Positions 47,909 through 57,170 of a DNA stretch of 64,000 nucleotides are shown in pieces. The notes beneath the pieces were generated by a model. That model worked only from the letters and a program-made list of their open reading frames with translations. It ran no database searches and had not been told where the DNA came from. The DNA is from Hygrophila difformis. Taxonomy: Eukaryota; Streptophyta; Magnoliopsida; Lamiales; Acanthaceae. Location: assembly GCA_030278955.1 (NCBI GenBank), contig JAOANR010000011.1:50393417-50457416 (forward strand), written 5' to 3'. The translations under genes were made by a program, and so were the position numbers. Each line of letters opens with the position of its first letter. The stretch's first letter is position 1.

Positions 47909-48580
47909 TTAAGCGGATCGAAACCTTTCTTGTACAAGAGTGATATACTTGGCAGCTTTTGCATCCACTGCCTCATCGTCGTCGTCTTCGGCGGTGTCCC
48001 CATTATTAATCCCATAATAATGATGATGATAGTGGTTCTTCCTATCGGCGGCGGGGGGCATCACAAGCGCCGCCACTTTCTGTGGATATACCTGCAGCAG
48101 CTGCTGCTGCTGATGATGATCCTGATTATTATTATTATTATTGTGCTGCTGCTGCTGCTGGATGATGATGGCCGGCGAGGGTGAGGGCGAGGGCGATGCT
48201 CCCTTTCCTGCATAGTTATTAGGAGTTGGTGCAGCTCCTGCAAGGGCACTAGCAGTGATGGTGGTCTTGGAATGAGTAGGAGGAGGAGGAGGGTAAATTG
48301 GGCCACTGCCATCCACGGCGGGGCTGGGGCTGGGGCTGGGGCTGCCTTGTATGGAAGGGGGCTTCGTATTAATAGTGTTACTGCCACCACGCTGCTGCTG
48401 GTGGTGGTGGTGGTGGTGGTGGTGGTGGATGGAAGGCTTATTATTATTAGACTTGTTATGGTAAAAAGACATGAGCAATTTGGAGGACCTAGTAGTAGTG
48501 GGAAATAAGCTGCTGGTCTTGATCATCATCAAGCGCTTGCTGCTACGATTGTTAATGTTGTTGTTGCTCATCGTCTCCAT
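47909..48580 (-). CDS. Homopolymer-rich plant protein, 223 aa, unknown function
   Basis: A single open frame starting METMSNNNINNRSSKRLMMI. It has tracts of His (9), Gln, Asn, Ser-Pro and Pro (SPSPSPSPA twice), then an acidic stretch (EDDDDEAVD). It ends DAKAAKYITLVQERFRSA. That tail resembles the short conserved C-terminal motif of plant DUF761-type proteins, which is a weak identification. A TATA-like sequence lies at 48771-48783, about 190 bp upstream of the ATG. Several trinucleotide runs make length polymorphism likely. The shadow frames on both strands come from these repeats. I cannot give a function. Confidence 0.65.
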   Translation of the reverse strand: METMSNNNINNRSSKRLMMIKTSSLFPTTTRSSKLLMSFYHNKSNNNKPSIHHHHHHHHHQQQRGGSNTINTKPPSIQGSPSPSPSPAVDGSGPIYPPPPPTHSKTTITASALAGAAPTPNNYAGKGASPSPSPSPAIIIQQQQQHNNNNNNQDHHQQQQLLQVYPQKVAALVMPPAADRKNHYHHHYYGINNGDTAEDDDDEAVDAKAAKYITLVQERFRSA

Positions 48581-48770
48581 TAACAGTGCAGGTGCAAGTA
48601 GTAGTGGTATTTGGTAATTGGTAATTGGTTTGTAAGAGGAATTAAGACACAGCAGAATGAATAGGTAGGTAGGTAGGTAGTATGAGATATTAGATAGATT
48701 GATGAAGAATGGTTTGTTTAATTTGTTGCAGTAGGATATATCGTAGAAATTGCAAGACGATGGATTGTGA

Positions 48771-48783
48771 GTATATATATAGG
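48771..48783 (-). promoter_or_regulatory. Probable TATA box
   Basis: The minus strand reads CCTATATATATAC at this position, about 190 bp upstream of the ATG at 48580. Confidence 0.4.
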
Positions 48784-48852
48784 AGAGTAGTAGTACGTGT
48801 ATTTATATTTACGCACTTAACACTCTACATATGCGCGCACACAATTAAGTAC

Positions 48853-49019
48853 GGTTAGGGGATGAGGACTTAGCCCAAGTGGTTAAGTCCCTTAACCTCC
48901 AAAAGAAGGTTAGAGGTTCGATTCCCACCGGCTCCCTATCCCTCCCTTTTATTTCCATTGTATGATATGGACTCCCACCACCCTTTACATGCCTTCAATG
49001 GCTCCTAAAAAAATAAATA
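48853..49019 (+). mobile_element. Full-length tRNA-derived SINE with perfect target duplication
   Basis: AATTAAGTAC is repeated at 48843-48852 and 49020-49029. The element has an A box TAGCCCAAGTGG (48871-48882) and a B box GGTTCGATTCC (48915-48925). Its body has TATCCCTCCCTTTTATTTCC and it ends CTTCAATGGCTCCT plus an A-rich tail. Related copies are at 22653-22803 and 23192-25620. Confidence 0.85.
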
Positions 49020-49029
49020 AATTAAGTAC

Positions 49030-49769
49030 TACTAGCAAGTTGCAATAATTAATTAATTAATTTAGTGAAAAAAGTGAGAGGAGACTTCTTGCTTTCCAGG
49101 CAACTCATCATACTATACTACTATCATCAATGATCTATCAATTCATGGACCAATAAATTATTTATCTAGTATTACTACGTACTACTATACAATAAGGATA
49201 AGATAGGAGTATAATTAATTAATTAATTATTTAATTAGTTTGGTGTAATAATACACTACTACTACTGCTGCTGCTGCTGCAGCAATTAGCGGACAAAAGG
49301 GAGAGTAGAGACTACTGACTAGAGACGTACCAGCTGCAGAGAGATATTTTGAAGTACTAAGTACGTAACACAGCTGCTGGTACTTTAGCTTTTAAAAAAT
49401 AAAAGGTAGGTACCACCTGCACACTACTACACTACACCTGAGGTCGCTCTTCTTCCCAGATTCCCAAATAGACAACACATACATACATACATACATACAT
49501 ACACTGATGATCCATCAGATACACATTTATATACATATTCACTGACTGTTAATTGCTCTGCACTGATGATGATATTCTATTATTGAATTACTACTGATCA
49601 ATCATAATCTGATGAGCTGGATCCAATTTATTAGTATATGCATGCATGCAGCATGATTATTGATGTTATTGGGTAGTATATAGTAGGGGTAATGTAACTT
49701 TAATACCCATCTTATCATCTTTATTCAAGATTCCTACCTCCTTTAAAACTTATCCCTTTTTACTACCTA
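49030..49769. other. Low-complexity intergenic DNA
   Basis: Short CTACTA, CTGCTG and ACAT repeats, including (ACAT)n at about 49478-49502. No gene is seen. Confidence 0.5.
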
Positions 49770-50029
49770 CTCCCTCCGTCCCATTTAACTTGTCTTGTTT
49801 CACTTTTGCACACAATCCAATGCACTTTTTCAACTGTTAATATCTCAAAACATGTTCAATGAAAAATTATGCAAAATATATATTATAAAACTACATGACC
49901 ATACGATTCTAATAAGACCCAACTTGACTATTTTTCTCTAAATATATACTTGAAATAAAGTCGAGTCAAAGCTGAATAATGAACAGTGTAAAAAAGTCAA
50001 ACAGGACAAGTGTGGTGGGACGGAGGGAG
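49770..50029. mobile_element. Stowaway MITE
   Basis: The ends CTCCCTCCGTCCC and GGGACGGAGGGAG are perfect inverted repeats flanked by TA. At 260 bp it is the best-preserved Stowaway copy in the window, just outside the pararetrovirus. Confidence 0.9.
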
Positions 50030-50289
50030 TAGTATTTTATTAATGACAATTTTATCCTTCATATATAGTGATCCTGCATAGTGTAAATTCTGGTATTTAA
50101 GAAGTAAAGACTGGTGTTTATCAAGTAAAGACTGGTGTTTATCTAAAGTGACTACTGTGTTTGTTCTACAGTTTCAGAGTATTATTATTATTATTAAGCT
50201 GTTTATTTATGATCTTTTTCAAAGAACGTAATTAATCAAAATATATGCCATGATCATTCACAGTATTTATCATTCAAAGTAAAATTTCT
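50030..50289. other. Spacer containing the right virus-host junction
   Basis: Includes a 21-bp tandem repeat (AGTAAAGACTGGTGTTTATC) at about 50104-50148 and a short ATT run. The junction between viral leader and host DNA should lie here or slightly to the right. I could not place it by eye. Confidence 0.4.
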
Positions 50290-50564
50290 GGGTCTACCTC
50301 GCTTCCGTAGTATAAGTTTTGTGGTTGAAACTTCTGATTGAGTCTTTCAACGAGTAACCTTCTTTCCTCGTCTGCTTTCCTTCTTTCAGGCCTCCTGCCT
50401 TACTCCGGTATGCACGACCTCTCGGAAATCACTGTATCGATGACATGACTCTCACAATATGTTTCACTCACTCACATATATTTAGAATTTTGGTAGACTC
50501 TTAGAAAAATATACTCGAAGATATTTACTGGAATGATCAGGCTATTGTACTTAGCCGATCATCT

Positions 50565-50570
50565 TTTATT
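50565..50570 (-). terminator. Pararetroviral polyadenylation signal
   Basis: AATAAA on the minus strand in TTTCAATAAAAGATG, about 130 nt downstream of the TATA box. In this family, a signal shortly after the transcription start gives the terminally redundant genomic RNA. Confidence 0.6.
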
Positions 50571-50696
50571 GAAAGCTTTTAAAATCACTCATAGTTATAC
50601 ATCACACAGAAAGAACTAAAGATTACAAAGAAATGCAAGAGAAAGAAATACTATGGTAGGTATCTTCACTTCTGCATCCTTCGTGAATCGTTCCTC

Positions 50697-50704
50697 CTTT
50701 TATA
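50697..50704 (-). promoter_or_regulatory. Pararetroviral TATA box and core promoter
   Basis: The minus strand reads CCATCTATAAAAGGAGGAAC, with transcription expected to start near 50670. It lies after the last ORF, in the same place as the genomic-RNA promoter of other caulimovirids. Confidence 0.7.
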
Positions 50705-50860
50705 GATGGAGTCTTGGGGATCATGTGGTTCTGAATTGATTTACGTGGCCTTATCTCCATCCTTCCTTTTTCTTCCATTATTGAGATTCCATAGCTGTCA
50801 TTTTTCTTCTTTTTAATCCTGCATTATTAGCCGTCCTCTTTGTCTTGTTGTCTAATTATG

Positions 50861-50950
50861 TCATTGCATACGTCTTGTTGCATTATTTTGTTCTTGTCTT
50901 CTTGTTCACTTGCGTCATTGCATACGTCTTGCCGCATTATTCTTTTCTTG
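50861..50950 (-). promoter_or_regulatory. Duplicated upstream element, possible enhancer
   Basis: A 36-bp segment with GCATACGTCTTG is present twice (50861-50896 and 50915-50950) at 54-bp spacing, about 160-250 bp upstream of the TATA box. On the minus strand each copy has CAAGACGTATGCAATGAC, which includes TGAC motifs resembling plant TGA/bZIP sites. The enhancer role is inferred. Confidence 0.5.
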
Positions 50951-50986
50951 GTTCTACATTGGTCCTCTCTGTCGTCACTGCTTACT

Positions 50987-52075
50987 TCATTTCGTTGTCT
51001 CTTTCCGAAGAAATGTTCTTGTTTTCAGGCTTGTGGTGGATTTCTCTACTGCTTTCTTCCAGATACTCTTGACTTCTTCTGAACATTCAAAATTGTATGT
51101 GTCAAATTTCTGAATTAGTCCTGCTAAATTTCCTGATTTGAATCCTGGAGTGTTCAATTGTTCGACCATTACGATTTCTTCATTTCCGAAAAAGATTCCT
51201 GCGCCTTGGTTGTATAATCTTTTCATCTGTTCATGGACAGCACGTATTCCCATTGCTCTTTTGAAGTGGATGTATTTGTCATTAAAGATTTCTGTTTTGG
51301 GGGTTCCATAGTCTTGGGGATAACTTTCTGGTTTAGTGATTTCTTCTGCAATAGCAAGATGGTAGGAAGAGTGTTTGACTTCTGGACTGATAGAAAATAT
51401 TTTCAGTTTCTGGGTTTTTGGTCTAATGTTTAGGCCTTCAAGTAATACAGGTAATTTGGATATTTCGGTTCGTAAAGGGGATAGGAAAATAGTTCTGATA
51501 AAGCCGAATTTGAAACAGTTCGAAACAAAGTTCGGGTCGCAGCCTGGTAAAATAGTTACTTGTGGATGTAGAGATTTGGTGAATTCAGTGTAGAAAGATG
51601 TTTCTTGTCTGGGTAAAGAGTATATGTAGCTGCTCAGGGTATGGTATTCTGCTAAAAAGTTTCTTGTTTCAGGGCTAATGGGTGTTGGTTGAGGAATATT
51701 GTCGCAAAAATACTTCTTAGTTTCTGCAATGTTTTTCGACGAGGTCGAAGGTCTTGCGTCCCCAGATTGTTTTGCTTGTTTGTCCTCTTTTGGAACAGGA
51801 TTAGCTTTCCCTTCCTGGTTTGAAACACCAGTATTTAGTTCTTCAGGGGTATAAAAGTATTCTTCCATAGTAGTTAGTAATCCCTGCAAACATTTGTTAC
51901 ATTCATATATATCGTCATTGATAGTCTTATGTTCGTCCATAAAGCTCCCAACAATCAATTGTTGTAGTTTTAATTGTCTGTCCATAGTCGACTGGAGTAG
52001 TTTTTGTAGTCGATCTATTTCATTGTAAATGTGGTCAGTCAGACCAGCATCATCCCATTGTTCATTGTTCTCCAT
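50987..52075 (-). CDS. Pararetroviral last ORF, probable transactivator/inclusion-body protein
   Basis: 362 aa. The ATG overlaps the end of the polymerase ORF by 14 nt. The N-terminal third is predicted coiled coil (residues about 10-70), then a charged, proline-containing linker. A folded central part includes FYTEFTKSLHPQVTILPGC, and HFKRAMGIRAVHEQMKRL and IFFGNEEIVMVEQL follow. It has no recognised enzyme motif. Its place after the polymerase and before the promoter is that of the translational transactivator in caulimo-, soymo-, cavemo- and solendoviruses. The function is inferred from position; sequence support by eye is weak. Confidence 0.6.
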   Translation of the reverse strand: MENNEQWDDAGLTDHIYNEIDRLQKLLQSTMDRQLKLQQLIVGSFMDEHKTINDDIYECNKCLQGLLTTMEEYFYTPEELNTGVSNQEGKANPVPKEDKQAKQSGDARPSTSSKNIAETKKYFCDNIPQPTPISPETRNFLAEYHTLSSYIYSLPRQETSFYTEFTKSLHPQVTILPGCDPNFVSNCFKFGFIRTIFLSPLRTEISKLPVLLEGLNIRPKTQKLKIFSISPEVKHSSYHLAIAEEITKPESYPQDYGTPKTEIFNDKYIHFKRAMGIRAVHEQMKRLYNQGAGIFFGNEEIVMVEQLNTPGFKSGNLAGLIQKFDTYNFECSEEVKSIWKKAVEKSTTSLKTRTFLRKETTK

Positions 52076-53984
52076 ATTCAGGGTTCCTGCTCAAAAAATC
52101 AGCTAGATAATTTTCAGTCCCTTTAATATATTCAACAGTAAAGTCGTACATTGACAAAAAAGTCTGATATCTTATTATTCTTCTATATTGGGGTTTATTT
52201 GGAACTTTATTATAAATTAAAGGTTTTACTTGTGTATTGTCAGTTAATACTTTAAACTTTCTACTTAATAACCAAAATGAAAATTTATCTATCGATTTAA
52301 TTACTGCAAGTAATTCTTTTTCATTTGTACTATAGTTTATGGCTGCTCCTTGTAATGTTCCGGATGCATATCTACAAATTTCACCGGTATCGGTTTTTAG
52401 TAATCCTGCCCAATGGTAGTCTGAGCTATCGGTTTGTACTATTAAATTATCTTTTTCGTCGGGTAATCTTAACGGTGGTAATTTGGAGCATTCTTCTTTC
52501 AATTGTTTGACAATTTCAGTATGTTGATCATTCCATCCTATTTTATTATTTTTTCTGATTAATTTTCTTAGATCATTTGTCTTTTTTGCTAAATTTGAAA
52601 TAAATCCTTCTGCATAATTTAGAATTCCAAGAAATCTTTGTATGTTTAATTTATTCCTAAGTTCATCAGGCATTTTAACAAGTTTTGTACTTATGTGTGG
52701 TTGCATTTTAATTCCAAGTTTATTTAATATTAGACCCAAAAATTCTATTTCATCTTTGAATATTTCTGCTTTCTTTTCTGATAAAATTAATCCATGATCT
52801 TTACAAAGTTTTGCAAATATATCTAAATGTTTTTTATGTTCTTCTATTGTGTTTGAGGCTATTAGTATATCATCTACGTATACAAATATAAAGTTACTAA
52901 ATTTTTTAAATGTTTTATCCATTTTTCTTTGAAATATTTGCGGTCCATTTTTTATTCCAAACGGCATAACCTTCCATTCATAGTGTCCTTGTGGTGTACT
53001 AAAGGCTGTGTATTTTATACTTTCTGGATGCATTTTAATTTGCCAAAATCCATTTTTACAATCAAATTTTGAATAGATAGATCTTCCTCTAGCTAATCCT
53101 ATTAGATTTTCTTTGTTAGGTAGAAAATACCCATCAAATATCATGTTTTTGTTTAGTTCCTTATAGTTTATTACTAACCTTGGTTTCTTTCTTATTTGTT
53201 CACTACGATTTCTAACCAAGAAAGCTTGACTATTATGTTCTGCTATAGATTCTTGAATAAGATCTAATTCTAACAATTCATTTATTTGTTTTCGAAGTTC
53301 TTCAATATCTTCTTGATTATGCATCATCGGTTGAGTTCTTATTATTATATCGTCGTTTTTCATTTTTAATTCTGCATATATTTTATTAAGATTCCATTTT
53401 TCAATTGGATTTTCTCCATAGTTTTCAGAGATGTATTTTATTGTCTCATGAAGTTCATATTTATCAAAATCTTCTGGCTTTTGAATTAGTACTTGTTTTT
53501 TAATTTTGTGAATTTTAAATTTTATGTAATAAGTAATTGGTTGTTTTATAATTTCTCCTTTTTCACCACGTTTCTGAAGCACTCTGTATGGTTTTCTTAT
53601 TCTCGGAATAGAAATATAGTGGTTACATGCTGATCTAAGTTGAATATTATATCTATCTACTCTAAAGCTTTGAAATAAACTTGTAAAATCTGTCCCTAAT
53701 AATACATCAATTGTTTTTACTGGGCTAACAAATACTTCTTGTATTGTAAATATTTTATTACCTAATATTATTTGAACATCTTTAGCTATTTTATTAATAA
53801 TTAGACTATGTCCAGTAGCTCCATGTACTTCTATTGGTCTTTTATTTACTTCCCATTCTTTTATTAAATGTTCTTGTATTAATGTGATTTCTGCTCCTGT
53901 ATCTAGTATAGCACATGTTGTCAAATTTGTTTGTAGTATAGTTAACTCTAGGTATACTGTTGTTGGAAATCTAATTTCTTTCAT
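52062..53984 (-). CDS. Pararetroviral polymerase: retropepsin, reverse transcriptase, RNase H
   Basis: 640 aa starting with ATG that overlaps the preceding stop (ATGA). Residues about 10-105 form a retropepsin-like domain with ILDTGAEITLI (DTG at 28-30) and VLLGTDF (94-100). The reverse transcriptase has PRLVINYKELN (268-278), FDCKNGFWQIKMHPE (307-321), AFSTPQGHYEWKVMPFG (327-343) and the catalytic YVDD at 369-372. RNase H has all four acidic positions: D519 in QTDSSDY, E557 in NEKELLA, D582 in LTDN, D629 in ADFLSR. The order and completeness are those of a functional caulimovirid polymerase without integrase. No frame break is visible. Confidence 0.95.
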   Translation of the reverse strand: MKEIRFPTTVYLELTILQTNLTTCAILDTGAEITLIQEHLIKEWEVNKRPIEVHGATGHSLIINKIAKDVQIILGNKIFTIQEVFVSPVKTIDVLLGTDFTSLFQSFRVDRYNIQLRSACNHYISIPRIRKPYRVLQKRGEKGEIIKQPITYYIKFKIHKIKKQVLIQKPEDFDKYELHETIKYISENYGENPIEKWNLNKIYAELKMKNDDIIIRTQPMMHNQEDIEELRKQINELLELDLIQESIAEHNSQAFLVRNRSEQIRKKPRLVINYKELNKNMIFDGYFLPNKENLIGLARGRSIYSKFDCKNGFWQIKMHPESIKYTAFSTPQGHYEWKVMPFGIKNGPQIFQRKMDKTFKKFSNFIFVYVDDILIASNTIEEHKKHLDIFAKLCKDHGLILSEKKAEIFKDEIEFLGLILNKLGIKMQPHISTKLVKMPDELRNKLNIQRFLGILNYAEGFISNLAKKTNDLRKLIRKNNKIGWNDQHTEIVKQLKEECSKLPPLRLPDEKDNLIVQTDSSDYHWAGLLKTDTGEICRYASGTLQGAAINYSTNEKELLAVIKSIDKFSFWLLSRKFKVLTDNTQVKPLIYNKVPNKPQYRRIIRYQTFLSMYDFTVEYIKGTENYLADFLSRNPEYGEQ

Positions 53985-54349
53985 ATATATGCTTTTCCTA
54001 TTACGAAGGCTTTTCCATTTTTTGTTTTTCCACTAAAAATTTCTCCTGTTATCGTATATTTGTTTAATGAGTCTAAAAACTCATTTCCTAACAAGACATG
54101 ATAGGTGCTACTAGATGTTCCTTCTTCTTCTGCTACATAACATTTTACTTCTTCTATTAAGTCTGTACCTAGTTTTATTGGTACTATTACTATTTCATTT
54201 ACTCTTTTTACTTCTCCTTCAAAAGTAGTATATCTATATTCTGTTCCTATATGCTTTGTTAATCCATTTATACAAGTTTTTCCTATATGATTCTTACCAG
54301 CTCCAGTGTCTACTAATATATTTGGTCCTTTTATCCAGTTTTTTTCCAT
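53981..54349 (-). CDS. Separate retropepsin-like ORF upstream of the polymerase
   Basis: 122 aa. It overlaps the movement protein ORF by 56 nt and the polymerase ATG by 4 nt. It has an aspartic protease active-site motif ILVDTGAGKNHI (DTG at 14-16) and the downstream hydrophobic-glycine motif HVLLGNEFL (about 84-92). Spacing and length fit a single retropepsin monomer. The polymerase ORF directly downstream carries its own DTG domain, so two protease-like domains lie in tandem as separate products. Whether it is active, forms a dimer with the second domain, or is a non-catalytic remnant cannot be told from sequence. Confidence 0.8.
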   Translation of the reverse strand: MEKNWIKGPNILVDTGAGKNHIGKTCINGLTKHIGTEYRYTTFEGEVKRVNEIVIVPIKLGTDLIEEVKCYVAEEEGTSSSTYHVLLGNEFLDSLNKYTITGEIFSGKTKNGKAFVIGKAYI

Positions 54350-55358
54350 TATAATATTCTATATTAATTCTCCAGGTTTGGGCTTTTTGTTTACTCTTTT
54401 CGTATGGGATATCAATACTATGTCTTGGTTGATCAAGTATTAGATTTGTTCTTGGGCTATAATCTATACTTTTTCTGCTACTCATTGTTCTTCCTATATA
54501 GGATAATTGTGGTCTCCTATTTTCTAATGGTTTTCCAATCTCTATTGTATTTTTCTTGTCTGCAAGATCAATTATCCAATCATCTTGTAACGTTGGATTA
54601 TTCAATTCTGGTAATATTAGATCTGCTATTGTGTCTCTACATGCTTCGTGTATTTCTATTGTCTTTTTATCATCATAAGGTTTTAGTCTATTGCTATTTA
54701 GGTAGCTGTAAAAAGCACTATAATGTACTGTAAATATTTTACTTTCATTTTTCATTACATCATTCCTATGTACTTTTATGTATAGGGTTAACGTTTCGTC
54801 TATATTTTGATCTTGTAAAGATACACAATAGTTTGGGTAACATGTAAATAGTAGTTTTTGGTAAATTAGGTTTCCATTAATAGTTCCTAAATGTGAGTCT
54901 TGTGGATTTAATAATCTCGAATCATGTAGGCTTATTGTTACTGGTAAGTCTATTCCACTTCTAAATAAAGATTTTATTAGAATCTTTACTCCTGCTAAAT
55001 GTACGTATTGTATTTTCTCTGTTTTCTTTCTACTTAATTTTTCTAATCCTTTATTTATTATATCTTTTGTTAAAAGGTGCAGTTTTAGAGTAGTATTAGT
55101 GTTACATACATCTACTGTTTTTTCTAGTTCATGATATTCATGAATTACTATATTATTTCTTGAGAATGTTCTTGATAATATATTAAAATTTGTATGCTTG
55201 AATCCATGTTTTAGATCTAATCCTTGTATTTTATTAATTTGTTCTGGACTTAAGATAGCTTTTATTGCGTATCCTCTTTGTCCTTCATATTGTTCTACAT
55301 ATTCTATTTCTTTTGTTTCCTCTTGTTCTTCTGTGATTATTTCTTTATCTTTATTCAT
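54294..55358 (-). CDS. Pararetroviral cell-to-cell movement protein (30K superfamily)
   Basis: 354 aa starting 8 nt inside the end of the coat ORF. The central part carries the 30K-type core with VHLAGVKILIKSLFRSGIDL, SLHDSRL, NGNLIYQKLLFTCYPNYC and DETLTLYIKVHR. The order and spacing fit caulimovirid movement proteins, which line plasmodesmal tubules. It lies after the coat ORF and before the protease. In caulimoviruses, badnaviruses and petuviruses movement comes first. Coat-then-movement order is known to me from cavemo- and solendoviruses, where the two are fused. Here they are separate. Confidence 0.85.
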   Translation of the reverse strand: MNKDKEIITEEQEETKEIEYVEQYEGQRGYAIKAILSPEQINKIQGLDLKHGFKHTNFNILSRTFSRNNIVIHEYHELEKTVDVCNTNTTLKLHLLTKDIINKGLEKLSRKKTEKIQYVHLAGVKILIKSLFRSGIDLPVTISLHDSRLLNPQDSHLGTINGNLIYQKLLFTCYPNYCVSLQDQNIDETLTLYIKVHRNDVMKNESKIFTVHYSAFYSYLNSNRLKPYDDKKTIEIHEACRDTIADLILPELNNPTLQDDWIIDLADKKNTIEIGKPLENRRPQLSYIGRTMSSRKSIDYSPRTNLILDQPRHSIDIPYEKSKQKAQTWRINIEYYNGKKLDKRTKYISRHWSW

Positions 55359-56820
55359 TTTCTATTTCAGAGAATTTTACTTCATATATCTCATCTCCTG
55401 ATTCTGGTTCACTTATACTTTCTAGATCTGATTCTATTTCTTTGAATATTTGTTCATCTATAATATCATATTCCATAAATCTTACTTGTTTTTTCTTTGG
55501 TTTTGTACAATCACTTGCAAAGTGTCCTATTTCTCCGCAGTTATAACATTTACATGTGGTTGGATTCTTTTTATTTTGTCTTTTATCATTTCTTCTTTTA
55601 TAATATTTTCTTCCAAATTTTGGCTTAAAGAATTTTTTCTTATTAAAGATTTTAAATCTTTTTCCTTTCTTAAATTTTCTTTTTATTGGTTTAAATTTTT
55701 TAAATCTCTTATTTTTTCTATATGATTTGTTTTTTCCCCATTCAAAATTTTCTGCATTTTCTTGACAGCATAAATCAGCAGCTTTATTATATATTTTAGT
55801 GTGGTCTAATATTTTTCTTTGGTAACATAACTCAGTTATTACCTGTCTTATTAATCTTATTCGGCTTCCTAAATTATTCGGATAGTCATTTTTATTTTGA
55901 ATCCATGTTTTCCACATATATTCATCCCATGGTGATGGTAGTTTTGAAAATATAGAGTTCATGGTGTGTTCATTATTTTGTGAGCTTGTATAAGCTGTAT
56001 AATAGTAACTTTTAAATTGTTCAGAGAATTGATCAAAAAAGCATAAATCTCTTAGTCTTATTTTATTTAATCTTAGTAACGCTTGATCTCGTTCCTCTAT
56101 TATAGCATTGTTATCTAAGCTCTGTACTCCTAGGAATTCTTCTTGTATGATATTGATAAATTCCTCTATTCCTGTGTTTACATCTTGTCCAAATCCTTGA
56201 GTAATTGTATTCATATAAGTTTGTTTTGTATTTGAAGAAATTCCTGCAAGGAATTGTGCCACATTTCCTTGGACTAAATTCCATATTTTTAATGTTTTTG
56301 CTCTTGACGTACTTTCTTCTGACATTAAATGTATTCTTATTATCTGTTTCCATTTTTCTAGTTCTAGACTTGGTTGTTTAAGACAATCCAGGTTTAGGAA
56401 TATTGCATCTCCTGGTCTTACATTTCCTATTCTTGTCTCCTTTAACTCAAAATCTTCATTGTATTTCCAAATTTCTTTTTTAGAGGTTGTTTTTCTTATT
56501 GGAAAATTTCTTGAAGGTAAATTTTGTAATCTACTCTGATAATTGTCTACATTTTGTCTATTTGTAGTTTGATCTACTTCCATTGGTATAGTTCCTGTTA
56601 CACCTTCTCTTGGCAAGGTGGTGCTACTTTCTCCAACTACTTCTGATGATGGTAAATATAATATATGATTGTTCATAAAGACTTTATGTTGTTCTTCCAA
56701 ATCGCTTTCATTAGTTTCTAATTCTGTTTCTGAAAATGTTCCTGTATATATTGGTTCTAAATTTAGTCGTTCTAAATCACTACTTAATTCATTTATTAAG
56801 TCTTCTATACTTGTATTCAT
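55351..56820 (-). CDS. Pararetroviral coat protein
   Basis: 489 aa with ATG overlapping the previous stop by 4 nt. It has an acidic N-terminus, a helical core (FSKLPSPWDEYMWKTWIQNK, then RIRLIRQVITELCYQRKI), and a strongly basic Lys/Arg region. A CCHC zinc knuckle CYNCGEIGHFASDC lies at 425-438, followed by an acidic tail with a glutamate-rich end. This acidic-core-basic-knuckle-acidic plan is characteristic of caulimovirid capsid precursors, in which the acidic ends are removed by the viral protease. No frame break is visible. Confidence 0.9.
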   Translation of the reverse strand: MNTSIEDLINELSSDLERLNLEPIYTGTFSETELETNESDLEEQHKVFMNNHILYLPSSEVVGESSTTLPREGVTGTIPMEVDQTTNRQNVDNYQSRLQNLPSRNFPIRKTTSKKEIWKYNEDFELKETRIGNVRPGDAIFLNLDCLKQPSLELEKWKQIIRIHLMSEESTSRAKTLKIWNLVQGNVAQFLAGISSNTKQTYMNTITQGFGQDVNTGIEEFINIIQEEFLGVQSLDNNAIIEERDQALLRLNKIRLRDLCFFDQFSEQFKSYYYTAYTSSQNNEHTMNSIFSKLPSPWDEYMWKTWIQNKNDYPNNLGSRIRLIRQVITELCYQRKILDHTKIYNKAADLCCQENAENFEWGKNKSYRKNKRFKKFKPIKRKFKKGKRFKIFNKKKFFKPKFGRKYYKRRNDKRQNKKNPTTCKCYNCGEIGHFASDCTKPKKKQVRFMEYDIIDEQIFKEIESDLESISEPESGDEIYEVKFSEIENE

Positions 56821-57170
56821 TCTGTTTCTTCTTTATCTTCTCTACTTTCTAATTTATCTTCCTTTATTTCTTCGTTTATCTTTTTTAATTTTTCTACTTT
56901 TTCTATCAGGATTCTAATTTTGTTTTGTTTGTTTAATTTTTCTATTTCTTTCATCATTACTCTATGATCGAGACTTCCTGGTTCTGGTGTTTTTTCCCAT
57001 TTCGGTAGTGGGAGTGACTTTTCTAATTCTACTTGCTTTTGTGGAGTTTTAATTATTGTTTTGTCTATGTATCTTTCGATATTGTAGAGTCTTGTATCTA
57101 GACTTATCATTAGTTCTTTTATTAGTTCAATTCCATCTTTTATTGTTTCTAAATCTTCTAGATAACTCAT
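56817..57170 (-). CDS. Pararetroviral ORF3, coiled-coil protein, possible virion-associated protein
   Basis: 117 aa, overlapping the neighbouring ORFs at both ends by 4 nt (ATGA). The N-terminal half has heptad-like spacing (IKDGIELIKELMISLDTRLY), followed by a Pro-rich hinge (KWEKTPEPGSLDHR) and a Lys/Glu-rich helical C-terminus. Length, coiled coil and position just before the coat ORF resemble the virion-associated protein of other caulimovirids. This is inferred, not shown by motif. Confidence 0.6.
   Translation of the reverse strand: MSYLEDLETIKDGIELIKELMISLDTRLYNIERYIDKTIIKTPQKQVELEKSLPLPKWEKTPEPGSLDHRVMMKEIEKLNKQNKIRILIEKVEKLKKINEEIKEDKLESREDKEETE

Noticed and set aside
47930..48508. 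Several frames antisense to the homopolymer-rich gene
   Set aside because: Mirror readings of trinucleotide repeats; the minus-strand frame has the better start, length and upstream TATA.
22653..49019. Functional tRNA genes at the A-box/B-box sequences
   Set aside because: They have SINE bodies, A-rich tails or target duplications and do not form full cloverleaf tRNAs by eye.
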